Source of the DNA: Lactarius indigo
Lineage: Eukaryota; Basidiomycota; Agaricomycetes; Russulales; Russulaceae
DNA: 64,000 nt
Assembly: GCA_025766275.1 (NCBI GenBank)
Contig: JAFKAC010000016.1
Location: 620,001-684,000 of the forward strand
Reading direction: 5' to 3'
Position 1 is the first letter of the stretch, and every line of letters starts with the position of its first letter. The position numbers and the translations under genes are program-made. This document shows, in pieces, positions 32,950-44,619 of the stretch. The notes below the pieces were generated by a model, which made no database searches, was not told the DNA's origin, and saw nothing but the letters and a program-made list of their open reading frames with translations.

Positions 32950-33011
32950 GATGCTGGGCTGATACCGCCTGCTGTCAACTGGTAATGCCCCCAACTCTGA
33001 CAGGTGTTGTC

Positions 33012-33565
33012 TGTTGATAAGTGGCCTGCATGCACTTAGCAGCTCTAAAGGACTTGCAGATATGGACTGCTTTAGATAAGATATATTGGACCTGTAGATT
33101 AGATTATATGATCTGTACAATCTCGGACTTCTTAGCTTATCTATGACATCATGTACAATGACATCATGTAGAACACTCTGGACATTTCATTGTACTCCTT
33201 CCTTTGTTCTCTTTGCAGCGTTATCTTTATTGTGATGTCACTATGATATCATACTTGTCTAGACTTTCTTTGTTCTGGTCACCTTGTTCTCCTTTGGTAC
33301 ATTCCTTTTGTCCTGTATGAAGAACAATGCTCCTTGTATTCTGTGACTCTATGTTACTGTCCTTGTACTAGTGTCACACCTCTGTATAGTGTAAGTAGAG
33401 TACTCTGTACACCCTGGTCCACATCAGTTCTCACTCTGTTGTGTGCCAGAACACCCCTTTGCTTCCACTTGCAAGATCTCCCTCTGCTGCTTTCCAGCTG
33501 CTCAGTTTATCTCACCACAGTCTTCAGTCCACTGTGAGTATGCTGTTCATCTGTGCTGTTCATCA
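33012..33565 (+). repeat. Solo LTR of the Copia-1/2 family, opposite orientation
   Basis: 554 bp, TGTTGATAAGTGG...GTTCATCA, perfect TSD TTGTC (33007-33011, 33566-33570). Only 62 bp from the solo LTR at 32333-32949, which points the other way. Removing it restores the gene Y reading frame (DFDEDNTCQSWG). Confidence 0.94.
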
Positions 33566-33989
33566 TTGTCCTCATCGAAGTCAGGTGAACCTGGGTCTGT
33601 GAGTTGGACACACTTGAGGAGCATCGTGACTTGCTTGGATGGTTCACCTTCCTTGAAAGACGACTGCGCGTTCATGGAGTGAAAGAGCCGGGTGGTGTTG
33701 GTTAGGGAAGGGAATTTGGACATGAGGACCGCTATGAGGACGCAGTCAGTGATAGCATGGGTGGAGGACATTTTGACTCACCAACAAGGTTATCAGCTGA
33801 TGATCCAACTTCATATCAATATACTGTGAGTGTACACGTGAGAAATATGCACCCAATGGATCAACATGAAGAGGTCAAAGACTCGTTGGCGCAGGTTCCA
33901 CACAGGTCATCTGAGTGTGGCTAAGGAATGTAGGAGTGATCTTGCATGCAGCTGGGCATTGATTCTCTGTGCACAAGTATCACTTGTCA

Positions 33990-34444
33990 TGTAACGCCGT
34001 CACGACGTTAGCTCGACTTGAGCTTCGTAAGGCGACTTGGTAACTTAGCTGATCACGCCCAGGGGGCGTATGGCACAAAGGCAAATTCTAGATGTTCGAA
34101 GACACTAGCGTAACTGCGGCACTCGAACCTGGATAAGGGTGAGACTTCGGAATGTGAGAACAGAGAAGTGATGATTGAAGAAGACCAAGATGGCGTGTCT
34201 TGGTCTTCCGCAGCTACCTTAAATACAAGAAAAGCAGGCTTTCAAGCGCTGCTATGAGTCACCGTATCGTAGCGTCCAACGTATCGCGTAAGTACCGCAA
34301 TCCTAATACTACTACTGCCTGTACTAGGACCGAGTCACCCTTCAACGCCTAACTCCTATCGTAAATGCCGAGTCCGTGACTAATCTACCTTACTGCCATA
34401 GCCACAACCGGTACAGTAAGGGCCTGATATGAGCAACCGTAACA
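33990..34444 (-). repeat. Gypsy-B 3' LTR (455 bp)
   Basis: TGTAACGCCGTCACG...CAACCGTAACA on the plus strand. Differs from the 5' LTR at about 10 sites by eye, essentially all transitions. Confidence 0.95.
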
Positions 34445-34457
34445 TCACCCCCTCTTC
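34445..34457 (-). promoter_or_regulatory. Gypsy-B polypurine tract
   Basis: Minus-strand GAAGAGGGGGTGA directly before the 3' LTR. Confidence 0.72.
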
Positions 34458-34884
34458 AGCGTGAGACCCCAGACTCACCGAAAGTCCCGTGCGGTCCAGG
34501 TCGACTGTTCATCGCTAATCCTCTCAAACACGTTCGCCCTCTCCAGTTGGTAGATGCAGTCCCTCTTGTCGTCCCTCGCCGACAGCCGCATGGCCTGGAG
34601 TTGACGGATGCGGGCGGCGAGCCTCTCTTCCTCATACGCGGCCGCCCGGTAGCGCGTTACCTCCGCAGTAAGAGACTCGTCCCCGATGCGGTTAAGTGCG
34701 CGGTCGGTGACTTTGTCGGAGGCGAGGATGACCAAGTCCTCGTGGGCGATGAAGGCGCGTCCCGCGGCCGATAGCATCGGATGGGCGTAGAGGGGTTTGC
34801 CGTAGAGATGAGGGGACCCGGGAATGAGTCCCAGTACAAAAGGATTCGCACCTCCGACAATCTGCACATGGCTGGCATTCCTCT

Positions 34885-35610
34885 CTATGCCATCGGGTCC
34901 GGTGATGGGGAAGTGAATGTAATGGGGCTGTCGATTCGCCCTGAACCCTTCAGGCGCAAGGACCTGCGCAGGGTCGTCGTCGTGTGTGATGGGGGTGTGA
35001 AGTGCGACGCCGGGCAGTCGCACACGTCCTCGAGACATGGCGGTTCCGTCGGTGTGGACAAGCCATGGGGTGATTCGGGGATCAGTAGGGTGGCTGTGCG
35101 TTCGAAGGAGGGGGTGTCTGACCGGGTAGTAATCCTCGTTGTCAGCGTGAGCCTCGTCGTGAGGGAGCGCTGCCTGCGCCGCCGCAACTCGCTCAATCTC
35201 TTCTGCGCTAAGCGCAGTTGTTCGTTGGCCCACTCCTTCGCCGTCCTCCGCCAATCCTCCGCTGCTTCTAACTCCTGTTGGGTCTTCGAGGGGGCGGTCG
35301 GCAGGGAGAATTCCCCTTGTGCCGATGAGGTCGTCACCTGGGGGGATGACCGCGATGGGTTCCCGATTGCCGTTGTCGTCTCGGAAGATGTGAGGGACGG
35401 CATGCTGCTGCTCGTCGTCGGGCTGTTGAGTCGGGTCTGGGAACCTCTGTAGGACATTAGCCCACTCTTGAGCGGTGATATGCCCCGCTCGCATGTTTGC
35501 AGGTGTGTACGGAGTGAGCTGGACTGGTTGAACCACGGTTTCTTGGTCGTCTTCGAGGAGGTTGGCGGTGTCTTGTGCGACTTGGTTGAGGAGGATCGCC
35601 GTGGTGACAT
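34885..35610 (-). other. Alternate-frame ORF overlapping Gypsy-B Pol C-terminus
   Basis: 242-codon open frame, +1 relative to Pol, at the place corresponding to the 11074-11922 ORF of Gypsy-A and sharing its W-x-x-T-A-x-x-W-x-x-EQL pattern. See the Gypsy-A entry for alternatives. Confidence 0.33.
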
Positions 35611-38600
35611 GTCTGAGAGGGGAAGTGGGCATGGAGGTTTGAGAAAATCGGATGTAGGAGTGATACTCTCCTTGATCGCTTGCAGGCTGGCTTTTAAGAT
35701 ATCGCACGGTTGTCTGGCCCGCTTGATAATCTTTTATTGCTTCTGGGGCGAACACGTCGTCCTTGTCGACCCACTGGTTCTCCGAGTCTGGGTATCCCTT
35801 CCATTTGATCAGATACTGTAGCTTCCTTCCTCTGCCGAAATGCCGGGAGTCCAGTACGGCCTCGACTTCATATTCTTCTTCCCCTTCTACAAGATCCGGT
35901 GGTGGACGTGGGAAGTTTTCGCCGTGAAAGGTGGTGCTTTTGTATGGGGTGAGAAGATCGATGTGGAACACTGGGTGAATGCTCCACTGCGTGGGAAGTT
36001 CGAGGCGGTAGTTGTAAGGGGACATCACCTGAATCACTTTGAATGGTCTGTGGCGTGGCGCCGCTAGTTTCGCCATGGGTTGATTGGTTTGTAAGTGCTT
36101 CCCTTCTAACCATACTTGATCGCCGATTTGATAGCGTGGAGTGTCTCTGTGCCGGATCCAGCTATCTTGTGCCCTTTTGATAAGGTCCTGGGCCAACTGA
36201 CGCGCTTCCTTCAACTGTGTTAGTCTGGTGATCACGTTTGGGATTGGGGATGGCTTATCCATCCAATCAGTTGTCGGGTTATACCCCATCAGGAGCATAA
36301 ATGGGGATTGCTTCGTGTGTTCGTGGGGCCAATTGTTATGAGCGAATTCTGCTACAGGCAGATACGCCGCCCAGTTATCTTGACGCTCGTTGGCCCAGAA
36401 TCGCAAGTACTGTTCAAGCCATTGATTGGTCCGTTCGGACTGCCCATCCGTTCGTGGGTGATAGGCTGTAGAGATGTTCTGCTGGATACCCAGTATACGG
36501 CATACTTCTCTTGTGAATTTAGAGGTGAATCGGGGGTCGCGGTCACTAATAATTTTACGCGGTAATCCGAATCGTTTGAACACATGGTTGACGTACAGAA
36601 TGGCCGTATCTTCCGCCGTTATCTCCTCATTGCACGGGATGAATATGGATGCCTTGCTGCAGTCGTGGTCCGTGATGGTTAGGATGCTGTCGTACGACTG
36701 TGAAATAGGCAGCTTAGTAATGAAATCCAGAGCAACGGTATGGAAGGGAGGGGTGTCCGTGATTGCGGTGATCGGGTGCAGTGGGGCGCGGGTTGGTCTG
36801 GTGTTAACTTTGTTTCATTGACAATCCACGCACCCCGTGACGTACTCGTAGACATCTTTGCGAATGCTCGGCCACCAGTGATGTCGTTCCACGATACGCT
36901 GTGTTTGACTTATCCCTGGGTGCCCGTGCACTGGTGGGTCGTGGTGGTCGTGTATGATAGCTCGGTACGCGGTCATTGGTCCCGTAACAACTAGTCGTCC
37001 ATCCTTGTACCATTCCCCCTCTATCTTCTTGAGACGGTGGGCATCGACCCATGTTTTGATTATGGCGGGGTCTTGTCGTCACCTCGGTTGTTGCATCATA
37101 GGGTGTATTTCCAACGTGCGTGCGACGTTAGCAGCTCGTACGAATACTTCCGGAGGTAGGATGACCACACCTTGGTTGTCATCTTCCCCCTGATTATAGT
37201 CCGGTCGCCTTGATAATGCGTCTGCTCTCCCGTTATGCTTCCCTTTGATGTGGTGGATCTCGAAATCGTATTCCATTAGTTCTAATACTTCCCGGGTGAC
37301 CCTTCGACTGATCTTTTGCGGTGTCTTCCAGTATTGCAGGTTTAGGTGATCCGAGAATATTTTGACTTTATGCGGGGATCCCGCAAGTAAGGGGCGCCAG
37401 TGCCGGAGAGCTTTTACGATGGCAAGAAGTTCTAGGTCATAAATGTCGTAATTGCGCTCTGCCTCGCTCAGCGTTGCAGAGTAGTATCCTATTGGGTGCC
37501 TGCGCCCATCACTTTTCTTCTGTAAGAGGACTGCACCCACTGCGAACCCAGAGGCATCGACTTCTAATTCGAATTGATCGTGTAAGCTGGGGTGCGCCAA
37601 AACCGGTTCTTCAGTAACAAGGCGTTTGAGTGTTTTGAATGCACGGTCTTCCTCTTCCGTCCACCGCCATTCGGCATCTTTTCTCGTAAGTCGGTTTAGT
37701 GGTTGAGCGTGGGTGGCAAAGCCTCGGATGAATAAGCGGTAAAAGTTGCAGAAACCCAAAAAGGAGCGTACGTCCCTGACTTTCGTTGGCGTTGGCCAGT
37801 CCTTAATGCCCTGAACTTTTACTGGGTCCATACGTGTTACCCCCTTTTCAAGGATTACCCCCAGGTAATCCATCCGAGGTTGGTGGAAGAGGCACTTGTC
37901 AAGTTTGAAGTATAGGTCGTGTTCTTGGGCGACCCGAAGGACGTCCGTGACCGCCGCGATGTGGTCCATGGAGTTGTGGCCGACGCGCGTGGCAATGCCG
38001 ATGTCATCCATGTAAACCCGGATGACGGTGCCGCGCAGTTCATGTTTTGCAATTGTGTCTCGGTAGATGTGGTTCATCATTGTCTGGAACATTGCGGGCG
38101 AATTTGTGAGGCCGAAGAACATTACCGTCGGCTCAAAGAGGCTGAACTTGGTCTTGAAGGCCGCTTTTTCCTGATCTCCGTCTCGGATGCGAATGTTATT
38201 ATACCCCCAGCGGATGTCGAGTTTGGTGTAGATGTGCGCATTGCTGAGGTCGTAAATGAGGTCTTGAATGAGGGGGAGAGGGTATTGGTTGCGTATGGTA
38301 TGAGCATTGATCACCCGGTAATCCTGTACTGGGCATAGTTTTCCGTCCTTCTTTTTAACGAAGAAAAAGGATGATGCATACGGGGAAATGGAGGGGCGAA
38401 GGTATCCCTGCTTGAGTTTCTCATCTAGAAATTCCTTGAGCTTGCCCTCCTCTTCTTGCGTTAGTGGGTATATCTTGCAGTCTATTGCGGATGGGGTATT
38501 TGGTTTGAAGTCGATCGCGTGGTCCCACGGTCTGGCGGGGGGAAAACGTTGTGACGCTTCTTCGCTGAAGAGCGTCTGAAATTCCTGGTAGACTCTTGGC

Positions 38601-39195
38601 AATTCCACTGGCGGTCCTTCTTTCTTTGCTTGAATTGCCAGTTCCGTGGATGTTGTGGCGCGTAGGTATACATCTTCTTCATCTAAGGTTTCGACTATTT
38701 CTTCTTTTTGATTATCAGTAAGGGCGGCGGTGATAACGGTGTGGCGGTGAAGACTGTCCTGCATACTAATCACCACCGGCATGACTTCTTCGTGTATTAC
38801 CGCATCGCGCCAGTTGATGGTTGGCTCGTAGGTTGCCAGCCATGGGTATCCTAGCACGATTTCTTCGGTCCCGATATCCGTTACTAGGAAGCGCATTGTC
38901 CTATGGTACCCCTTGGCATATACATCAAGGTCAGTGAAATGAGAGATAGACCCAGCTTTGTTTTCTGTTTGGTCTATGTTCCAAATTTTCCGTGGTTGGG
39001 TGAGCGGTTGCGTACCGATCCCCATTTTTGTTATGAAGCTTGGATGTATGAAATTGTCGGTGGCTCCGGAGTCCACTAGTGCTCTTATATCGGCCATTCG
39101 GTAATTCGTGCGTATCGAGACTGGAATTCGAAGAGAACGAAAGCGCGTCATGATTACAGAATTACAGTTTAAAGCCCTCACCCAGACCGATGGGT

Positions 39196-41190
39196 TCAGG
39201 TGCTCCGAAAACCCTCTTTTCCCCACATTTCTTGCAGTATGAGATCCTTCACCTCGTCTGGAGCATTGGCGACTCCGGTGAGCCACTCTTTTGCTCGTTC
39301 TTCTGCTGTTTTACTTGTTGAGGCGGCGTTTAGCTGAACCGGGGGTGCCTCTTGGGCGTAATAGTCCGTTTCAGTCACTCGGACGGTTGAGGGCCCCGGA
39401 TTTTGTGGTTGCCACTGTCGCGGTTGTCTGGGGCTAGGGCAATTTCGTGAGAGGTGGCCAGGTGCATTGCAGTTATAACATAACACCGTCCTTAGATCTC
39501 ACTGGGACCCTCCCCTGCCTCGTCCTCTCGCCCCTGGCCCTCCTCATGGCAGGTAGGGAGGTAAATTCGTGTACGGCGGCTTACCGTAGTCAATTTCTTC
39601 CGATCCTGCGAGCCTGGCTTTGGCTCGATCGGCGGACGTATCCATTGCCCATGGATTCACAAGGTTCTGGGGGACGGTCCATCCGGCATTGCCTGCTTTC
39701 TTCGGCTTATTGTCTTTGTATTCATCCACTCTTGCTCGAATGTGGATGTAGTTGCGTTGTCTTCAAAGCATCGCTCGCTTCCATTTGTCAAACATTTCTG
39801 GTTCGTCCAGATCGTACGTCTTTTCATACAGCTTTTTGGGTAACCCCTTGGTAAACAGATCGATGGTTTGGGGGTCGTTGAGGCGGTATCCTGCTTTCCT
39901 AGCGGCTTCTTCGAATTCATTGACATATTTGTCGATATCCCCGTCGACCATTTTGAGTCCTTTCCTTAGAAGCGCTTGAGCCTGTTCTCGTTCAAGGGTG
40001 TTAACGAACCTTTGGTTGAAACCCTCTGCTACCGCGTTCCACAAATCCCTCGTATGTTGATCTATTCCGCGTTGTATTTGCCGGTTGAGCCATTTGAGGT
40101 ATGAAAGTACCCATTCGCTGACCGATACTCCCTTTATGTAAGATAGGAATAGGAGGCTTTGTCGGTAGTCGTTGCGCATGACGGAGGTGTCGAGATTCAT
40201 CCCCCAATATACGTGCCATTGCGTGAGGAATGAGTCTACTTTAGTACGGTCTCCGTCAAAGATGGTGGGAGGTTCACCGGTCAATTTCTCATGGCCATGT
40301 CCTCCCCCTCCTGCACCGCCTCCTCCTCCACCTCCACCGCCTCCTCCTGGTGGTCCTCCTTCTGGCGGGTTATTTGGGAGGTCAGGCGGGTTTCCTCCTC
40401 CTCCCGGGCATCAGGGAAAATCTCCTCCTGGTGGCCCTCCCCATCCCGGTGGAGGGTCTAGTGGTATTCCTCGTCTTCCTCCATCCCCTGACGGGGGGTC
40501 CCCTTGGTCGGGTCCGATAGCCCGAAAGATTGCTGCGTCGTCTGCTGTCATACGATGCCCTGTTTCAGGGTTGATGGGCATGAGATGTCGCTGTGACTCT
40601 TGTCTAATTACTTCGGCCGCTTCTCACGCTGCTTGTTCTCTGACAGTCATGATTTCTTCGGCTGTCATGGTGGTGGTTGCCATTTCTGCTGCTGGTGATC
40701 GTACGTGAATGACCTCTGGTTGGTCCGAGATGTGTAGAGACTCAGCTTGTTGGATAGTGTACTGCTCAATAGGCCCGACGCTTGCGGGTTGATTTTCTTC
40801 GCTTTGTTTGTCTTCTTCGGTTTCTTCGCTAACCGCTTCTCCAGTGGAGTGTTCTCGTAATTGACCATCAATGGGTCCCCAGTCAGCTCGTGAATTGAGC
40901 TCGCGTGCGTCTATGTCGCACTGGTATTGTCTTCCTGCTGGTCTAACGACGTCCCAGCGATGGTCTACGGGGTTCCACGTAATCTCTACCCAACACAAGT
41001 GGTCGAAATTGAACTCAACAGGTCTAAACCTTGTAGGTCCGTTGAACTCTACAAAGTATCCGGTTTCGTCTCCTCGGTCTCTCCACCTGGCTGCTCCTAG
41101 AAATCGGGTAGGTACGTTGCGGTCCCCTCTTCGGTCTAGATGGTATGGACGGAAGTTCGTCCACTGGTCTCTGGTGTTAATGGTCGCCAC
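39196..41190 (-). pseudogene. Gypsy-B Gag, five stops, GTG start
   Basis: 665 codons from GTG 41190 (context ATTGTGGCG). N-terminal region closely matches Gypsy-A (DQWTNFRPYH, RGDRNVPTRFLGAA), then a Gly/Pro-rich linker with a run of glycines, the gag domain, and knuckle CYNCNAPGHLSRNC. TGA stops at 40626, 40413, 39765, 39546 and 39501 (first bases). No in-frame ATG precedes the conserved N-terminus. Confidence 0.88.
39208..39214 (-). promoter_or_regulatory. -1 ribosomal frameshift heptamer (Gypsy-B)
   Basis: Minus-strand GGGTTTT in phase G GGT TTT, in the gag-pol overlap, followed by ACCCA-TCGGTC-TGGGT. Position and phase match Gypsy-A and Gypsy-D although surrounding bases have diverged. 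Confidence 0.72.
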
Positions 41191-41198
41191 AATGGATG

Positions 41199-41211
41199 AT
41201 CTTGGTCTTAA
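41199..41211 (-). promoter_or_regulatory. Gypsy-B self-complementary primer-binding site
   Basis: AAGACCAAGAT (41209-41199, minus), exact complement of ATCTTGGTCTT at 41413-41403 in the 5' LTR, itself about 33 bp after a TATTTAAG box (41446-41439). Confidence 0.78.
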
Positions 41212-41666
41212 TGTAACGCCGTCACGACGTTAGCTCGACTTGAGCTTCGTAAGGCGACTTGGTAACTTAGCTGATCACGCCCGGGGGGCGTATGGCACAA
41301 AGGCAAATTCTAGATGTTCGAAGACACTAGCGTAACTGCGGCACTCGAACCCAGATAAGGGTGAGACTTCGGAATGTGAGAACAGAGAAGTGACGATTGA
41401 AGAAGACCAAGATGGCGTGTCTTGGTCTTCCGCAGCTACCTTAAATACAAGAAAAGCAGGCTTTCAAGCGCTGCTATGAGTCACCGTATCGTAGCATCCA
41501 ACGTATCGCGTAAGTACCGCAATCCTAATACTACTACTGCCTGTACTAGGATTGAGTCACCCTTCAACGCCTAACTCCTATCGTAAATGCCGAGTCCGTG
41601 ACTAATCTACCTTACTGCCGTAGCCACAACCGGTACAGTAAGGGCCCGATATGAGCAACCATAACA
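41212..41666 (-). repeat. Gypsy-B 5' LTR (455 bp)
   Basis: Same ends and length as the 3' LTR; contains the promoter box and predicted transcript start given above. Confidence 0.95.
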
Positions 41667-41756
41667 TGTCAGCAGGTTTGGACATTGTTGAGTTGAGCAC
41701 TCACAGTTTGAGGGCCCACTGGAGCCTACAGTCTTCAGTCCAGAAACTGTTGGCGC

Positions 41757-42381
41757 TGTTGATAAGTGACCCTTGCACACTTAGCGGCTCATACGGACCG
41801 GACTTGCAGCATGGACTGCTTTAGATTAGATATACAGGACTTGTAGATTAGATATTATTTGATCTGTACAATCTGGACTTATCATTGCGTCATACATGAC
41901 ATCACTGTACTTCTATGACATCATGCATCCAGACTGTGCGTTGTATATTGCCTTTGTACTTTCCTTTGTTCCATACTTAGCTTTATCCTTATTATGATGT
42001 CACTATGATATCATTTACTTCTGGACTCTCCTTATTCTTTCTTCCCTTGTTCTCAGAACGTCCACTCCTTTGTCCGTTTATAGAACAATGCTTCCTTGTA
42101 CTGTGTGACTTAGTGTTACATCCCTTGTACAGTGTCACTACCAGAAAGTGTATAAGTAGAGTACCATGTATGCTCCTGGACCACATCAGTTCTCACTGCT
42201 TGTGTGCCAGGTAAGCCTCTTGCTTCTCAATGTATATTATCAGTTCTCACTGCTTGTGTGCCAGACAACTCTCTTGCTTTACCTTGCCTGACCCCCTGTT
42301 GCTGCCTTCCAGCCACTCTTGATATCTCACCACAGTCTCCCTTGTCACTGTGAGTATTATCTTCATGTGTGCTGTTCATCA
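41757..42381 (+). repeat. Solo LTR of the Copia-1/2 family in gene X (TSD GGCGC)
   Basis: 625 bp, TGTTGATAAGTGACCC...GCTGTTCATCA, perfect GGCGC at 41752-41756 and 42382-42386. Removal joins the gene X frame. It shows the tandem duplication of the TCTCACTGCTTGTGTGCCAG word clearly (about 42189-42208 and 42245-42264). Confidence 0.95.
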
Positions 42382-44184
42382 GGCGCACTGTTGTCTTTGC
42401 TGCGCTTTTGAGTGTGCAATGCTGTAGGTGATTTGGGGCCGGGGCTCAACTCAAGAGCCCACTTCACTGTGTTCATGGGCACCACCTCCTGAATTTGCGG
42501 GATGAGCACAGTCAGTAGCTCCAGGGGGTGGTTAGACTGTGGGGATGTAGCATGCGCAGAGTTCATCACTGCCCCAACCTTTACATCATTTTGCCGCAAG
42601 AATACCTGGGTGATCAAGGCATCAGCCTTCCAATGAGCCGAGCATAAGTGAAGGAGCTTCTGCTCTGCTTCAAGGTCAAGCATGGCTTGATAATACTTGA
42701 CCGTGAAATACTTCTTGATGAATGTCTTGGTCCGCGCCTTGGGGCCACCAGCATGCACAGCTGACTGGGGGTCCAAGTTAACGAAGTTGATGAGCCTCTG
42801 AATGATAATTTCTGCCGAGTGTCACATGTTTGAGAGTTCGATATTTGAGACCTTTGTGCCATTTGGGCAGTGGATAGCAAGACTCATCTTTGGTCGGCTC
42901 CTGTTTTTTTTCATGACAATGTCTCCTTGCGACTTGTCGTCCTCACAGTCTTCGAAATCCCAAAGCACGGATTTCAGAAGAAATTGTGGGCGCAAGGATG
43001 GCGGCTCCACGCGTTCAAGGAGGTTCTCGATGGCATTGGGTCTTGTCTGTTGAGAAGCAGAGTCGCTTGGCCCCAATGACAATGCGTGAGAGTCTGCGCC
43101 ACGAGAGTCTGCACGACATGAGTTCACGCTGCGGGGTACCGCTGCCATGGGATTGAGTTAGTAACTACATAGGTTCAAAATGTAATCACCACGTACCTTG
43201 GTATATGTCAGGGACGAGGCCTTCACCCTTTGTGGTATGAGACTCTGTGAGCTCTCATTCTACATACATGGTAAGGACAGATGCCAGGTGATTGTGATCC
43301 CAGCGTAGTTTGCGATGGTGGGGGTTATGGAGGAGCTCAGAGTCGGTGAGTGCCACAATGGCATTGAGAGGAAGCCTTGCCGGTGGAGCCGAATTAAGAG
43401 AAGTCTTGCGCAGAAATGAAGGTGCCATCGAAGGATGAAGACTAGAGCGTAATGTCAAGCCCAAGATGTTGGAAGGTGGAGGAGGAAAAGAGGCCGCAGA
43501 GGAGCGTCACCCAGAAAAGTCTATTGGGGGTCTTGACCTCAGTGATGGTTGTGGCATGCACTGGATGCCCGGTGCGAATCTGTCCTCATCCTCATCATCA
43601 CAGTTGGACACCGTGTCCAAGCCCAGTGGGAAGAGTCCAGGGGGGGTGTCTTCAGCCATATCAAGGTCGTCGTCATAGTTATCCTCCCCAAAGTCAAACA
43701 TTTTAGAGACAAGCAAAGAGGCGAGGCAGCTACGTGAGGATACAAAAGACAAGGCTCGAAAAGAACAAAGGCCTTGTTGACACAAGAAAAAGTAGAACAT
43801 GTGCCATTCGCATGCTCCACATCAAAGTCCACCTGCCCTTGTGCCTTGTGAGGCTTGCCCTTGCCCTCACACCCACACAATATACTCATCAACTGCATGA
43901 ATATGATGCCTCAAACAGCTTCAAGACACCTGCCCATGCTCCAAGTGCCATGGAGGTTCAAAAAATGTCACCAAACACACAATTGAGGCCCATCTGCGGC
44001 AAGACCAGATCTTTCTGCAGTCCCTCCCACCCAACACAGATTCTGCCCATCTTGTGCGGTTGCACATCACCCAAACCATCCAACTACTTTCCCAAATCCA
44101 TGGACGCTCTGGGCTGCTCTATGCAGTACCAGATGTTGATGGATCTCGCTCAGAGGACCCAGAGCCTGAAGGTACGCATTATTG

Positions 44185-44187
44185 TTA

Positions 44188-44229
<42 letters not shown>
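44185..44229. repeat. (ATT)n microsatellite in Tnp2 intron 1
   Basis: About 14 ATT/TTA units shortly after the splice donor at 44172. Intron 1 would be about 138 bp without the hAT insertion. Confidence 0.9.
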
Positions 44230-44231
<2 letters not shown>

Positions 44232-44281
44232 CCTAAAGCGGCACAGATCCCCCAGTTCAGCTGACTAATACCTACCACAAG

Positions 44282-44410
44282 TAGTGTTGCCGTGGCTCGG
44301 CTCAGCTTGGCTTGGCTCAGCTAAGCACAGCTCGACCAAAAAAGGACAAGCTGAGCTGAGCCACTCCGAATTGAGCTGGCTCAAGCTAGGCTGAGCCGGC
44401 TCAAGCCACC
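44282..44410 (+). repeat. hAT left terminal and subterminal repeats
   Basis: The inverted repeat (44282-44304) is followed by clustered GGCTCAG, GAGCTGAGC and GGCTCAAGC words in both orientations, the kind of array that BED-finger hAT transposases bind. Confidence 0.88.
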
Positions 44411-44619
44411 CAAAAGTACGAATAGGAAATCGTACCATTTTGGGTAGCCTGAGTCAGCCAAGCCAATGAACATGCGCGTGAATCCAAGTCTCGAACTTCA
44501 AGCTTCAAGCCCTTAGTACTGAGTATACCTGGCTCCCCCTCAGTGAGACTGAGTACTGAGTATCTGAACGACTGGCCGGGATCCCCAGTCATCCCCCCCT
44601 CTGCACAGACTGGGCTTGT

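Larger units (their letters stand above)
31374..33771 (-). pseudogene. Gene Y: unrecognised multi-exon gene, split by two solo LTRs
   Basis: ATG 33771. Exon 1 is 33771-32132 once the LTRs at 33012-33565 and 32333-32949 and one TSD copy each are removed; introns 32131-32082, 31859-31812 and 31705-31658 (48-50 bp, GT-AG) keep one open frame to about 31374. The product would be roughly 300 residues. Recognisable stretches: SSFKEGEPSKQ, GSPDFDEDNTCQSWGHYQ, AFKLVVAAIKTCQEARLMC, and a short helical segment (LLAWFRDNNISAPKGK...LIAAIVKSPEFASIS) resembling SAP/LEM-like helix pairs. I do not know a function. The last 30 codons look like read-through into unrelated DNA, so the true 3' end is uncertain. 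Lies 135 bp after gene X on the same strand. Confidence 0.65.
34475..39286 (-). pseudogene. Gypsy-B Pol with C-terminal extension, two stops
   Basis: 1604 codons in one frame with TGA at 37081-37079 and 36817-36815, both at Arg positions of Gypsy-A. Protease VDSGATDN; RT with KKKDGKLCPVQDYR and YMDDIGIA; RNase H (VDASGFAVG, YSATLSEAERNYDIYDLELLA); integrase HHCC (HPGISQT...CVDCQ), LDFITKLP, ISDRDPRF, GQSERTNQ; chromodomain EYEVEAVLDSR to KGYPDSENQW near residue 1170. An extension of about 415 residues follows; its last 230 align with Gypsy-A (PEGF--NR-P-YI-FPI, PFVLGL-PGS--LYGKPLYA, RIRQLQ). The equal length in two families argues that the extension is functional. Confidence 0.93.
33990..41666 (-). 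mobile_element. Gypsy-B: complete chromodomain Ty3/gypsy element, TSD TGTCA
   Basis: 7677 bp, two 455-bp LTRs, identical flanks TGTCA at 33985-33989 and 41667-41671. Same plan as Gypsy-A but a different LTR. Inserted in the last exon of gene X. Seven in-frame stops, all TGA. Confidence 0.97.
33907..43701 (-). pseudogene. Gene X: unrecognised multi-exon gene, split by Gypsy-B and a solo LTR
   Basis: ATG 43701. Exons 43701-43511, 43441-43197 and 43141 onward, with introns of 69 and 55 bp. The last exon runs through 42382, continues at 41756-41667 after the solo LTR, and at 33989-33907 after Gypsy-B, ending at TGA 33909-33907. Acidic N-terminus (FDFGEDNYDDDLDMAED); later stretches include LRPQFLLKSVLWDFEDCEDD and KARTKTFIKKYFTVKYYQAMLDLEAEQ. 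Two in-frame TGA codons (43257-43255, 42824-42822), both one C-to-T from CGA, indicate decay like that of the nearby elements. Function unknown. It starts about 220 bp from the Tnp2 gene, head-to-head. Confidence 0.6.

Noticed and set aside
34475..35750. Envelope gene downstream of gypsy integrase
   Set aside because: The region is in frame with Pol, has no signal peptide or membrane segment, and reads as a C-terminal extension.
43197..43268. An intron with donor GTATGT at 43267 in gene X
   Set aside because: No acceptor kept the phase; reading straight through with one TGA (from CGA) keeps the frame to the next donor at 43196.
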